64,000 nt of DNA from Paenibacillus ihbetae (GCF_002741055.1 NZ_CP016809.1:5620501-5684500), one strand, 5' to 3'. Positions 24,490-33,764 are shown, counted from the stretch's first letter. Program-made: numbers and translations. Notes: generated by a model from the sequence alone, not told the origin.

Positions 24490-24624
24490 ATGTCAATCGA
24501 TCGATTTATCCTCATGAAGCTGGCGAGTTGCAGAGGGAAGACAACGAGAATGAACCTTGTCAAATTGTTTCAAATTCGAATTCAGAGAGCACAGATGGCG
24601 GAGGAGCGCCACTTGAGGTTATAA
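24490..24624 (+). CDS. Possible small basic protein, 44 residues
   Basis: ATG 24490 follows GGAGGGATGG by about 8 nt and opens a 44-codon frame (MSIDRFILMKLASCRGKTTR at the start) to TAA 24624. The product would be basic and helical. It has no known relatives that I recognise. An overlapping frame from 24441 lacks a good start context. Only the ribosome binding site supports it, so this is a weak call. Confidence 0.25.
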   Translation: MSIDRFILMKLASCRGKTTRMNLVKLFQIRIQRAQMAEERHLRL

Positions 24625-24631
24625 TAGAAGA

Positions 24632-24665
24632 AAAAAAGGGGCTACCCCTCTTAAAAGAGGGATAG
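24632..24665 (-). terminator. Terminator overlapping the stop of the 79-residue ORF
   Basis: On the minus strand GCTATCCCTCTT pairs with AAGAGGGGTAGC and CCCCTTTTTTT follows. The TAA stop lies at the tip of the hairpin. Confidence 0.7.
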
Positions 24666-24890
24666 CGCAAGAGAGTCGTTTTCACTTTTGCTGTGAAGAA
24701 TTGCCTCGGATCCTTCGATCTCAATGCTGATGAGGGAGTTGAGGCATTTTTTCAGCGCTTTTTTTCCATTGCGGATTTTATTGTCAAGGGCGCTAGTCAG
24801 CAGTTTAAGCACCTTCTGTACCGGCTGCTTGCTATCTGTCGTAAAATAGACGGGAACCGGTCTGTTTTGGAACATTATCAGTGTTCTCAT
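24651..24890 (-). CDS. Small hypothetical protein
   Basis: 79 residues (MRTLIMFQNRPVPVYFTTDS at the start) with a Lys-rich middle (KIRNGKKALKKCL). ATG 24890 follows GAGGTGATTGAT closely, and the gene ends in a terminator that overlaps its stop, which supports it being real. No family is recognised. It is divergent from the type VII locus. Confidence 0.5.
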   Translation of the reverse strand: MRTLIMFQNRPVPVYFTTDSKQPVQKVLKLLTSALDNKIRNGKKALKKCLNSLISIEIEGSEAILHSKSENDSLALSLF

Positions 24891-25122
24891 ATCAATCACC
24901 TCACGAAAACTTATTTCATGATATTTGCATTATAAGTTGCCAATCTTAAAATAACCTTAAATTCATAGAATTAATCAGCATCAATTTTATGAGATTGACA
25001 GTTTTGTGAACAGCGCGTTCCTGCCCCATTGGAGGCGGAAATCCATTATAATGGATACACATTTAGTTCATTGGAAGCATGCATAATCACCCAAAAATAG
25101 GAAATGGGGATTATGTCACAAA

Positions 25123-25152
25123 TTGACAGAGCGATCTCTAGAATGATATAGT
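25123..25152 (+). promoter_or_regulatory. Promoter of the type VII secretion operon
   Basis: TTGACA (25123-25128), 18-nt spacer, TATAGT (25147-25152), about 105 nt before the YukD start. Confidence 0.75.
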
Positions 25153-25169
25153 TACAATAATGTAACTAT
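25148..25169 (+). promoter_or_regulatory. Palindrome over the type VII promoter, candidate operator
   Basis: ATAGTTAC-N6-GTAACTAT overlaps the -10 and the expected start point, then runs into a T-rich tract. As the left arm is inside the -10 it is more likely an operator than a terminator for this transcript. Confidence 0.5.
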
Positions 25170-25257
25170 TTTTTATATCTAATGATATAGGTGTTTCGGC
25201 TTTGCGCATGGAATATTCAAAAGAATGATGTTGAATTTGAAAGGCAGGGTTGACCGG

Positions 25258-25569
25258 ATGATTCTTACCGTAATCAGCGGGCGTAACGAAGAAGAATGGT
25301 TTGATATCGATGTTCCAGACGAATGCTCCATCGATCGGCTGGTCGAGCTGCTGGGCTTGCGTTTGTTTCATGGACCGTCGGGGGACGGCATTCAATATAT
25401 ATTGGAAGCGAAGTTTCCGGAAGGCTTGTGGTTCAAGGTCGAAGGCCGTTCAAGCCTTGTCGAGGCAGGATTGAGAGAGGGTTCTTACATCCGCCTGCAG
25501 CGGGCATATTCCACCACGACGGAGGAGGCACCCGTCTATGGCAGACGATCGTTGTTTCAAGAAGGCTGA
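25258..25569 (+). CDS. yukD: YukD/EsaB-like ubiquitin-fold protein
   Basis: 103 residues: MILTVISGRNEEEWFDIDVP, then SIDRLVELLGLRL and a strand-rich end (YIRLQRAY), the layout of the small ubiquitin-like YukD/EsaB proteins of Bacillota type VII secretion. In S. aureus and B. subtilis they are needed for WXG100 export. Start 25258 is chosen over in-frame starts at 25225/25228 because the ubiquitin fold begins here; the ribosome binding site (GGCAGGG) is weak. It is the first gene after the operon promoter and precedes the motor ATPase. Confidence 0.8.
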   Translation: MILTVISGRNEEEWFDIDVPDECSIDRLVELLGLRLFHGPSGDGIQYILEAKFPEGLWFKVEGRSSLVEAGLREGSYIRLQRAYSTTTEEAPVYGRRSLFQEG

Positions 25570-25680
25570 ATTTGGGTAAATAACCCCTTGGTTTTGGATG
25601 AAACAGCCCGGATCAAAAAAAACATACATACTTAATGAACCTACCAGACCAGATGCTCTCGATTAGGAGGAAAGTGACAT

Positions 25681-28600
25681 ATGAACGTGTTATATCAACG
25701 TTCGCCGCGTATTAAACCGGCTTTACCCGATGAAGACTTGGAGATATTGAGGCCGCCTTCCGAGCCCAGCAAGCCCTCCTTCTCCTTGATCTCGATTATC
25801 ATTCCGGTCATTATGACGGCTGCGACGATCGGATTTTATATTTATATGAATATGAGCGGCAAGGTTGGAAATCCCAACTTTATGATGTTCCAGATGCTGT
25901 CCATCTTTATGATGCTGACCTCGTATACGCTGCCGTTTTTTATGTATTTAGGCAACAAGAAGACGTATCAGAAGAAGCTTGAGGAGCGCAATCAGAAGTA
26001 TCGGGCCCAGCTGGAACTCCATCGGGAAGAGCTCAAGGAGCGGCAGAAGGAGCAGGTCGAGACGCTGTTCGATATTCACGGTGATCCCGGCGTGTGCTTT
26101 CATGTTGTGAAGAACCGCAGCAGCAATTTGTGGGAGCGTTCCCCGGAGGATTCGGATTTTCTCGAAGTTTGCGCCGGCAAAGGCCAAGTGCCGTTCCGCA
26201 TCCGGGTGAAGCCGCCCCGCGCCGACGGGTATGATAAAGACCCGCTGATTGAAGCTGCCGAAAATTTGGCCTCTGAATTTCAAACCGTTGAGGATGCTTC
26301 GATCGCGCTTCCGTTATTCGAGTCCAAGGTGATCGGAATCGTAGGAGGCAGAGACCAGGTCTTGAACATGCTGAGGGTTCTTATGGCGCAGACAGCGGTA
26401 AGGCACTCTCCTGACGAAGTAAAGATTGCGGCTTTCTATGAAGAGAAGGAGTCCACCGAGTGGCAATGGCTGCGGTGGCTTCCGCATACGTGGGACGATG
26501 ACCGGTCCACCCGTTATTTGGCGGACCGCCGGAGCAGCGCTCACCAGCTTGCCGACGATATCTTCACGCAGCTGCATCGCCGCAAGAACAATCGCTCCGA
26601 ATACGGGAACAAGTCCATCGTGACTCCGGCCTATGTGGTCATATTGTCCGGCACTCACCTTATCGAGGAAGAGCCGCTTTTACCGTTGCTTATGGAGGAT
26701 GGCGAAGCCGTCGATGCGGTAACGATCGTGCTGTCCGACCGCAAGGAGAGCCTTCCGATGCACTGCCAGCTGATTGTGGAGGTGGGCCGGGACCAGGCGG
26801 ACTATACGGTAAAGAAACCGGACGGCACGGTGTCCCGTCAAGCCTTCCAGCCTCATCACATCAGCCGTGAGCAGATGGAAGCCATGGCGCGCTATATGGC
26901 GCCAATCCGGCTCAAACGCTCCTCCGCATCGGATATTCCGAGCATCCTGCCTCTGTTTGAAATGATGGACATTCAACGCATCGGGGATTTCGACGTTTAC
27001 CGTCGCTGGCAGCAAAACCGTTACCCGGACACGCTGCCTGTTCCGATGGGCGTCCGCGCCGGAGGCAAGAAGATTAATTTGAATCTTCATGATAAAATAG
27101 AGCGTCAGGGACATGGGCCCCACGGATTGATCGCCGGAACGACCGGGTCGGGGAAGAGCGAGGTCATTCAATCGATCGTCGCTTCGCTGGCTGCCGAATT
27201 CCATCCGCATGATCTTGCGTTCATGCTGATCGACTACAAGGGCGGGGGCATGTCCAATACGTTTGTGAATCTGCCGCATGTCGTGGGCACGATTACGAAT
27301 CTGGACAACAATCTGATTGAGCGGGCGAAGGTATCGCTCAAGGCCGAGCTCGTGCGGCGGCAGAAAATATTGAATGATGCTGGCAATCTCCAGCATATCG
27401 ACGAGTATTATAAACATCTCCGCAATCGTGCCGGCGAACCGCTGCCGCATTTGGTCATCATTATCGACGAATTCGCGCAATTAAAGAAGGATCAGCCCGA
27501 ATTCATGGACGAGCTGATCAGCATCGCCGCAATCGGGCGGACGCTCGGCGTCCATCTGATTCTAGCGACCCAGAAGCCGGCAGGCGTCGTGGATGACAAG
27601 ATCTGGAGTAACTCCCGGTTCCGCATCTGTCTTCGCGTTCAAAGCGAGGGAGACAGCCGGGATATGCTGAAAATTCCGAATGCTGCCTGGATCAACAAGC
27701 CGGGGCGGGGGTATTTCCAGGTCGGCAGCGACGAGGTGTTCGAGGAGATGCAATTCGCTTGGAGCGGTGCTCCTTATGTAGAGGAGATGGACTCCGATGG
27801 CGCGATCGTGATCCGTGAGGTGCGTCTGAACGGAAAAACCGAACCGCTGCTTGCTTCCGAACATAGCGTTGGAGCTCAACAGGAGCAGCCGAAGCAGCTT
27901 CAAGTGTTTATCGACCATTTGGCCCAAGTGGCCGAGCGGCAAGGAATAGAACGGCTGCAGGGCCCGTGGCTGCCGCCTCTTCCTGAGACTCTGGACCTCG
28001 ATACCGTCATGGCTGATGTGGAGGAGCCGATGCAGGGCGCAGCGATTGGCCGCAGACCGCTTGAGTCTTATGTAGGAACGGTGGACGATTTACCTAATCA
28101 ATGCCAGCGTCCGCTGGTCCTTAATTTAGAGCAGGGGCACTGGGCAGTATACGGCATGCCTGGACTCGGGAAGACGACCTTCATTCAGACGATGCTGATG
28201 TCGCTGGCCCGGCGCTATACGCCTGACGATTGGCATGGGTACGTTGTTGACATGGGCCGTATGATGCGTGACTTTACGCGCCTGCCGCATGTCGGTGCTG
28301 TCATGGCGGCAGAGGAAGAGGACCGGATTAAACGCCTGTTCCGCTATCTTGCGAAAATCGCGGGTCAGCGCAAGGATATGATCGCGGAAGCCGGGGTGAA
28401 GACCGTCGCTGCATACCGCAGAGCGTCATCCGAGCCCGTGCCTCAGCTGCTCATCGTCATCGACGGGTATTTGAATTTCCGCAATACGTATACGGAAGAG
28501 AACGATATGCTCGAGTATTTGCTGCGTGAAGGTGGCAGTCTCGGCATTACGTTCGTCATTACGGCAAATCGGGTGTCGGATATGTTCGAAAAGGTGCGAA

Positions 28601-29673
28601 GCAATATTGCTCATGCGGTTTCTTACGAATTGGCCGATCCTGCCGACTACTACTATGCGGTAGGTCGGCCGACGAAGGCGCCGAGCCAGCTGCCGCCGGG
28701 CAGGGGCCTCGTCAAAGGCCAGGTGCCGCCGCTAGAGTTCCAGACGGCACTGCCGGCTCCGGGAGAAGAGGAAGGAGATCGCTCTTCGGCGCTCCGCCAG
28801 CTCATCCGCGACATCGGGAATTCCTGGCAAGGCGAGGAAGCTCCTCCGATCGAATCCCTGCCGGAGCAGATCCCGCTCCATCAGCTGCTGAAGGTGGACG
28901 AGCCGTTCGAACGCGGCGGGATGAATCCGTATGAGGTTCCGGTCGGGGTTGCAACGGACGACTTGTCGCCGTTTAGGATCAATCTCGCGGACGGGCCGCA
29001 TTTCATCGTTGCAAGTCCGATGGAGGGCGGCAAGACGTCATTCCTGCTGAGCTGGATGCTCGCGCTTGCCTATTACACGCCACCGGAGGCTCTTGAAATA
29101 TATACCGTGGATACACGGTATGGAAGCAGCGGCCTGAGCCGGCTGAATCATCTGCCGCATGTCCGCGGTCATGCTGAGAATGAAGAGGAGCTGGCCTCCG
29201 TGATCTCCGGCCTGCATGAGCGGATTCAGGGCAGGTCCAAAGACGGCGAGGATCCGGCCATCGTGCTTCTGATCGACGATGCCGACGTGCTGAGCAAGCA
29301 GCTAAACGATTTTACTTTGAAGGATCAGTTGTCAGCCATTGTAAGGCAAGGGCGGGACCGGAACGTCCATGTTATCGTTGCCGGCGTGCCTGCTGACTTT
29401 CCGACATACGGCGTCGACTGGTTTACTGATATAAAAGCGGCGCAAAATGGATTTTTATTCGGGACCCTGGATTCGAACGATTTATCCTTCTTTAGAATTC
29501 CTTTTTCCGAATCCGCGAATAGTCCTGGAGGACTAAAGATTCTTCCTCCGGGACAAGGGTACTATGTAAAACGCAAATTTTCCAGAATAAAAGGCGCAAT
29601 TCCGTTTCATGAAGAGTGGAATGCCCAGAGATGGGTCACAGAAATTCGCGACCGATGGCATGTTGTAGTTTGA
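25681..29673 (+). CDS. essC: Type VII secretion FtsK/SpoIIIE-type ATPase (EssC/EccC)
   Basis: A 1330-residue membrane motor. Residues 1-32 carry an RSPRIKP pattern like the EccC N-terminus of actinobacterial ESX systems; two membrane helices follow (about 33-55 and 63-88). ATPase 1 has Walker A GTTGSGKSE (about 484) and Walker B VIIIDEFAQL (about 592). ATPase 2 has GMPGLGKTT (about 826) and LLIVIDGY (about 922). ATPase 3 has a weaker SPMEGGKTS (about 1113) and IVLLIDDAD (about 1195). The N-terminal FHA pair usual in Bacillota EssC is absent. The enzyme should recognise WXG100 substrates and power export. GGAGGAAAG precedes the ATG. Confidence 0.93.
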   Translation: MNVLYQRSPRIKPALPDEDLEILRPPSEPSKPSFSLISIIIPVIMTAATIGFYIYMNMSGKVGNPNFMMFQMLSIFMMLTSYTLPFFMYLGNKKTYQKKLEERNQKYRAQLELHREELKERQKEQVETLFDIHGDPGVCFHVVKNRSSNLWERSPEDSDFLEVCAGKGQVPFRIRVKPPRADGYDKDPLIEAAENLASEFQTVEDASIALPLFESKVIGIVGGRDQVLNMLRVLMAQTAVRHSPDEVKIAAFYEEKESTEWQWLRWLPHTWDDDRSTRYLADRRSSAHQLADDIFTQLHRRKNNRSEYGNKSIVTPAYVVILSGTHLIEEEPLLPLLMEDGEAVDAVTIVLSDRKESLPMHCQLIVEVGRDQADYTVKKPDGTVSRQAFQPHHISREQMEAMARYMAPIRLKRSSASDIPSILPLFEMMDIQRIGDFDVYRRWQQNRYPDTLPVPMGVRAGGKKINLNLHDKIERQGHGPHGLIAGTTGSGKSEVIQSIVASLAAEFHPHDLAFMLIDYKGGGMSNTFVNLPHVVGTITNLDNNLIERAKVSLKAELVRRQKILNDAGNLQHIDEYYKHLRNRAGEPLPHLVIIIDEFAQLKKDQPEFMDELISIAAIGRTLGVHLILATQKPAGVVDDKIWSNSRFRICLRVQSEGDSRDMLKIPNAAWINKPGRGYFQVGSDEVFEEMQFAWSGAPYVEEMDSDGAIVIREVRLNGKTEPLLASEHSVGAQQEQPKQLQVFIDHLAQVAERQGIERLQGPWLPPLPETLDLDTVMADVEEPMQGAAIGRRPLESYVGTVDDLPNQCQRPLVLNLEQGHWAVYGMPGLGKTTFIQTMLMSLARRYTPDDWHGYVVDMGRMMRDFTRLPHVGAVMAAEEEDRIKRLFRYLAKIAGQRKDMIAEAGVKTVAAYRRASSEPVPQLLIVIDGYLNFRNTYTEENDMLEYLLREGGSLGITFVITANRVSDMFEKVRSNIAHAVSYELADPADYYYAVGRPTKAPSQLPPGRGLVKGQVPPLEFQTALPAPGEEEGDRSSALRQLIRDIGNSWQGEEAPPIESLPEQIPLHQLLKVDEPFERGGMNPYEVPVGVATDDLSPFRINLADGPHFIVASPMEGGKTSFLLSWMLALAYYTPPEALEIYTVDTRYGSSGLSRLNHLPHVRGHAENEEELASVISGLHERIQGRSKDGEDPAIVLLIDDADVLSKQLNDFTLKDQLSAIVRQGRDRNVHVIVAGVPADFPTYGVDWFTDIKAAQNGFLFGTLDSNDLSFFRIPFSESANSPGGLKILPPGQGYYVKRKFSRIKGAIPFHEEWNAQRWVTEIRDRWHVVV

Positions 29674-29689
29674 GGGGAGGTGGCTCATA

Positions 29690-30496
29690 ATGTTGACAAT
29701 TCATGCTTCCAAACAAGAAACAATCACTCTGAACGACAAGGAATTCTTCTTCTTGGCTGGAATTATCGGATCGGACAGATTGCTTGGCGTTGAGGATCCC
29801 TTTGTCGGGTACTTAACCGAAGAAATCGCAGTGGAATGGGAGAATGCCAAGCAATCGCTGTTAAGCAAGCAATACTTGATACAAGAAGAGGGCGGGGAAT
29901 TGTCAATTCCTCCTGAAGTATTCTCGAGAGTTGCTATTGCGGGACTTGCGGAGCGTGCCTGCTGGTTGAAATACGAAAATCAGGGTAAGGCATTTGAAGG
30001 ATATCTGCATGTCACTGACGAACGAGTAATACAAGTGTGCAGAAGCAGTGAAGACGACCGGTGTTATATGCTTAGCGAGCTCGGGACGATTGACCAGGCT
30101 TGCGATCAGTTGGTCGAGGATCTTGCGCTCAGCGATCACAACTGGGGGGATATCCCCGCACTCCTGTTAAGCCGTAAGGAGTTCGGCGACATCTACACCT
30201 CGGCCTCCTTGCACAGCGGGGAAGAAATCGGTGATCGGCTGGCCCGGTTAACCGATGATGCCGAAGGATCGATAGCACTGGCCAAATGCATGAAGAACAA
30301 AATTTCCTCGGGGGAGCTCCAGCTGTCGATTTGGAACGGAACCAGCTGGGAAAGTCAAAATGCAGCGTTTATTGTGAATGAGTCCATGAATTGGCTTCTG
30401 CGAATGAGCCTGGAGGGAGACCAGGACTGGCTAACCGCAGCGCCAGCAACCAAAGAGCAGTTTCGTCATATGCTTCTCATGTGGCTGAAACAGTAA
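29690..30496 (+). CDS. Type VII locus protein of unknown function
   Basis: 268 residues, soluble and acidic, starting MLTIHASKQETITLNDKEFF 16 nt after the motor gene with GAGGGGAGGTGG upstream. The order (short N-terminal strand, a helical EWENAKQSLLSKQYLIQEE segment, then mixed beta-alpha) is faintly like ESX EspG chaperones, but I see no diagnostic motif. Its place between the motor and the WXG100-like genes suggests a chaperone or adaptor for substrates. That is inference only. Confidence 0.75.
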   Translation: MLTIHASKQETITLNDKEFFFLAGIIGSDRLLGVEDPFVGYLTEEIAVEWENAKQSLLSKQYLIQEEGGELSIPPEVFSRVAIAGLAERACWLKYENQGKAFEGYLHVTDERVIQVCRSSEDDRCYMLSELGTIDQACDQLVEDLALSDHNWGDIPALLLSRKEFGDIYTSASLHSGEEIGDRLARLTDDAEGSIALAKCMKNKISSGELQLSIWNGTSWESQNAAFIVNESMNWLLRMSLEGDQDWLTAAPATKEQFRHMLLMWLKQ

Positions 30497-30523
30497 CAGA
30501 GCCCGTATGAAAGGTGAGGACCA

Positions 30524-31030
30524 ATGCGTATTTCTGTCGAGCCGGAATCACTCCGGACGTTAAGCCGTCAGCTGCAGCTCAGCGGCGAAGAATACTTTGC
30601 GATGACGAGAAGATTGGGTCAGGCGATGAATTCGCTGATATGGGAAACTTCTCTCAAAGCGGCGGTTATCGATGAGTGGCAGTCTGCCCAGAAGCTGGGG
30701 GAGCATCTGGGAGCTCTTCTAGTTCAGCTGGGCAAGCATCTTCAAAACAAAGCGGATCAATTTCAAGAAACGGATCATCAGTACCACAGCATTTTGGAGC
30801 ATGCGATCATCACGGTGTCCCCTACGGCGCTGTTCTCGGCTTCCGGTATGGAAGACCGCGTTTCCATACTGCCCGAGCATAGCTCGGCCTCGGTCATTTC
30901 GAATCCAAGCTCGGTGGCAGCTGCTGTCGGGATGACGAGCGAGGAGAAGGGGAATTCGGTGAAGCAGGCCGCACTGGCAGGACAAAGCTGGACCTTTACG
31001 GATCCTTCTTCCCTCAGCATAGCCAATTGA
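30524..31030 (+). CDS. Divergent WXG100-like protein with C-terminal extension
   Basis: 168 residues. The first ~95 form two helices around MNSLIWETSLK (about residues 43-53), in the WXG100 position but with W-E-T in place of W-x-G. The next ~75 residues (Ser/Ala-rich, ending DPSSLSIAN) have no counterpart in EsxA. It sits just before the canonical WXG100 gene, so it could be a partner subunit or a secreted substrate. It has a GTGAGGACC ribosome binding region. Confidence 0.65.
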   Translation: MRISVEPESLRTLSRQLQLSGEEYFAMTRRLGQAMNSLIWETSLKAAVIDEWQSAQKLGEHLGALLVQLGKHLQNKADQFQETDHQYHSILEHAIITVSPTALFSASGMEDRVSILPEHSSASVISNPSSVAAAVGMTSEEKGNSVKQAALAGQSWTFTDPSSLSIAN

Positions 31031-31184
31031 TTTCCAAAACTTAGGACGAACGGATAAGATTAGGTTTCAACTTGGGACGTATAGGGTAACTGGAAATTAG
31101 GTCTGAGGACATTTTGATAATCCAAGGCCCGTAGGCTAAGATGTCAAGTGTCACCAGAAATTGAATTTCAAGGAGGTTACATAC

Positions 31185-31460
31185 ATGGCAGGTCGTATTT
31201 TAATTACGCCAGAACAGGTAGAACAAGTAGCAAATCAATTTAAGCAGAGCGGTGAGCAAAGTCAGCAAATCGTTAACAGTCTGACCCAATCCATTAACGG
31301 AATGGAAGGACAATGGGACGGTATGACTAAGCAGCGCTTCTTCCAAGAGTTCCAGGAAGCAAGCCGTCTGATGCAATCCTTTGTTCAGACACTTGACAGC
31401 ATCAGCAACGAGCTGAAGGCGATCGCTCAGAAATTCCGTATGGCGGACGAATCTCGTTAA
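31185..31460 (+). CDS. WXG100 family type VII secretion protein (EsxA-like)
   Basis: 91 residues forming a helical hairpin: ITPEQVEQVANQFKQSGEQS, the WDG turn (W at about residue 43) and a second helix ending IAQKFRMADESR. Length and motif are canonical for WXG100 proteins, exported by EssC/EccC as dimers. ATG 31185 follows AAGGAGG by 9 nt; the frame from 31161 contains that box and is rejected. It is followed by a hairpin that may raise its expression over downstream genes. Confidence 0.93.
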   Translation: MAGRILITPEQVEQVANQFKQSGEQSQQIVNSLTQSINGMEGQWDGMTKQRFFQEFQEASRLMQSFVQTLDSISNELKAIAQKFRMADESR

Positions 31461-31505
31461 TCCATACAAGGATCTTTTGTTTTATAATAGATTCATAGGG
31501 CAGAT

Positions 31506-31535
31506 AAACCGGGTGCCAGACAACCCGGTTTTCTT
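31506..31535 (+). terminator. Hairpin after the WXG100 gene
   Basis: AAACCGGGT-N8-ACCCGGTTT then TCTT: a 9-bp stem with a short T-run, likely a partial terminator before the kinase-like gene. A second small hairpin CCCGCC/GGCGGG follows at about 31563-31581. Confidence 0.65.
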
Positions 31536-31612
31536 GCAATCCAGGATCTTTATATAGTGAGAGCCCGCCCCAAGAAGGCGGGTGATGGTGTTTAAGAGAG
31601 GGTGATTGTTTC

Positions 31613-33724
31613 GTGACTTTTCAGCCTAACCCTGGCGACGGAATCGTAATCAATGGTACGGCATATACGGTAGGACAGCATCCTGCCGCCCCTGGCGTAG
31701 CCTATGCCCAAGCAGGGAGGCAGGGGATTGTATACCAGCTGATTCCTGTTGACGGTGAGATTTATCAAGCCAAAGCGCTCAAGGTATTTTTTCCTAAATT
31801 CAGAATTCCCGCAATGGTATATCAATCCGAGCATCTGGGCAGCTATCAAGAAATGCCGGGTTTGCGGGTATGCAACCGTGAGGTGCTCACTCCCGAAAGA
31901 AACGGAGATTTGATAGCAGAATACCCTGATTTGCTGTATGCGGTCATTATGCCCTGGGTCCATGGGTGCACCTGGTTCGATGTGATCAGCGATCAGCGGA
32001 ATATCGGGCGTTCTGAAAGTCTTATGCTTGCCAAAGCGCTAGCCGCCATCGGCTCAAGCATGGAGCAGCGCGGATTGGCGCATTGTGATCTGTCTGCGCC
32101 TAATGTCATGCTTCCGTTTTTTTCGGAAGTGAAGCTGCCGGAAGGAGCGGCCGCCGTAGAGCTTGTGGACGTGGAGCAAATGTACAGCCCCAAGATGGAC
32201 CGTCCGGACGTCCTGCTTGCAGGGTCTCCGGGGTATGCGGCTCACCGGACGGTGCACAGCGGTTTGTGGAGCGCATATGCGGACCGATTCGCTGGCGCTG
32301 TCATTATCGCGGAGATGCTGGGATGGAGCGATCCCGCGATCGTCAACCGTGCCTGGGGCGAAAGCTACTTCGACCAGCATGAGATGCAGACGCCGTGTGA
32401 GCGGTATTTCCTGTTGAAAAAATCGCTTGGCCAACGCTGGGGGTCCCGTATCGCCGACCTGTTCGGCAGAGCATGGGACAGCCAGGACCTAAGCAGCTGC
32501 CCGACGTTCGGCGAGTGGCTGATCGCTTTGTCCTCCGTAAGCGAAGAGGAAGTGCCGGAAGACCCGCCGGCTGCTGCGGCAGTAGCGGTTGCGGATGCGG
32601 ATACTCAGGCAAAGCCTGCCGAGTCGTCTTCCGAAAGTCCTGCAGAAGTGCCTGCCGAATTGATGGAATCGCTGGGCATCCAGCCAGGCACCCGGGAAGT
32701 TAACGATAACGTGGTTTCCCGGCTGTTTCATCAGGCCCGTGACTTGGAGGCTGCGGGCAATTTGTCCGGAGCGCTGGAAATATTCCGTTCGGCCTATCAT
32801 TTTGTTAAGAAAGACAGCCCGCTTGAGGTTGAGCTTGCCGCAGCGATCGCAGGTCTGGAGAAGGAGCTGTTTCCTCCGGAGGACCCTGCCGATAAAGGAC
32901 TAAAGGCGCTGCTGACCTCCCGCAAGTTCATGATCTCCGCGGCTGCGGCGATCGTCATCCTGGCCGGGTCGGCCTTCACGGTTAACCAGATCCTGGCGGA
33001 GAAGGCGGAGAGCAAGCAGCTTGAGGCTCAGCGTCTTGCCGAGCAGCAGGCCAAGGAACAGGAGGAAGCTGCACGCAAGCAGCAGGAAGAGGCGGCGAAA
33101 GCCGAGGAAGCACGGAAGGCCGAGGAAGCCAAGAAGGCTGAGGAGGCGAAAAAAGCCGCGGAAGAAGCGAAGAAGGCCGAAGAAGCCAAGAAGGCTGCAG
33201 AAGCGGCGAAGAAGGCGGAGGAAGCCCGCAAAGCCAAGGAAAGGGCGGAGCTTCAGGCGAAATATGACAGGCAGGCTAAGTATGAGGCCTATCTCGCATC
33301 GCTGGAAGAGAAGAAAAAGAAGCAGGAGCTTCAGGAAAAATACGATAAACAGGCGAAATATGAAGCCTATCTTGCCCAGCTGGAAGAGAAGAAGAAGAAA
33401 GCCGCGCAGGAGGAGGCCGCTGCCAAAGCGGCTGCCAAGGCTGAGGCGGAACGGAAGGCTAGAGAGCAAGCTGCAGCTGCGCGGGCGGAACAGCTGCAGA
33501 AGCAGCGCTCCCAGAATATCGTGGAGCTGGTGGCGCTGTACAATAAAGCGTATAATGCGCAGGTCGCGGGTAATAAGGACCGTGCCAAAAATTTCGCCCG
33601 TCAATTCATGACCCTGTACAACAAGGATGCTTCTTATAACCGGACGGTTGGCAGTATGATCAGCCGTCGCAACAATTTGAACAAGTTCTTAGAGGACGAC
33701 AGCTTCTGGATACCTAAGCTGTAG
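31613..33724 (+). CDS. EssB/YukC-like membrane protein with kinase domain and coiled coil
   Basis: 703 residues from a GTG start (AGAGAGGGTG upstream). Residues 1-310 look like a protein kinase: ALK at 55-57 (VAIK Lys57), HCDLSAPN at 157-164 (Asp159, Asn164) and VDVE at about 185-188 where DFG is expected. Residues 365-420 are helical, TPR-like. One membrane helix lies at about 441-460, then about 150 residues of K/E/A-rich coiled coil, then a ~60-residue end domain. Kinase fold-TM-outer domain is the EssB/YukC plan, but those are pseudokinases; here several catalytic residues remain. Probable assembly or regulatory subunit of the type VII machine. Confidence 0.8.
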   Translation: MTFQPNPGDGIVINGTAYTVGQHPAAPGVAYAQAGRQGIVYQLIPVDGEIYQAKALKVFFPKFRIPAMVYQSEHLGSYQEMPGLRVCNREVLTPERNGDLIAEYPDLLYAVIMPWVHGCTWFDVISDQRNIGRSESLMLAKALAAIGSSMEQRGLAHCDLSAPNVMLPFFSEVKLPEGAAAVELVDVEQMYSPKMDRPDVLLAGSPGYAAHRTVHSGLWSAYADRFAGAVIIAEMLGWSDPAIVNRAWGESYFDQHEMQTPCERYFLLKKSLGQRWGSRIADLFGRAWDSQDLSSCPTFGEWLIALSSVSEEEVPEDPPAAAAVAVADADTQAKPAESSSESPAEVPAELMESLGIQPGTREVNDNVVSRLFHQARDLEAAGNLSGALEIFRSAYHFVKKDSPLEVELAAAIAGLEKELFPPEDPADKGLKALLTSRKFMISAAAAIVILAGSAFTVNQILAEKAESKQLEAQRLAEQQAKEQEEAARKQQEEAAKAEEARKAEEAKKAEEAKKAAEEAKKAEEAKKAAEAAKKAEEARKAKERAELQAKYDRQAKYEAYLASLEEKKKKQELQEKYDKQAKYEAYLAQLEEKKKKAAQEEAAAKAAAKAEAERKAREQAAAARAEQLQKQRSQNIVELVALYNKAYNAQVAGNKDRAKNFARQFMTLYNKDASYNRTVGSMISRRNNLNKFLEDDSFWIPKL

Positions 33725-33764
33725 GAACATTAACTGAAGAATTAGCAGGGGTGAAGGTTTCGCG

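Noticed and set aside
25148..25175. Hairpin plus T-run as a terminator before the type VII genes
   Set aside because: Its left arm lies within the -10 of a strong promoter, so that transcript cannot form it; an operator is more likely.
33100..33420. DNA-level tandem repeat in the kinase-like gene
   Set aside because: The repeated bases simply encode the Lys/Glu/Ala coiled coil; this is protein low complexity and not an independent element.
32900..33604. 234-codon Leu/Phe-rich minus-strand frame
   Set aside because: It is the reverse of the K/E/A coiled-coil repeat (AAG/GAG codons read as CTT/CTC) and only mimics a membrane protein.
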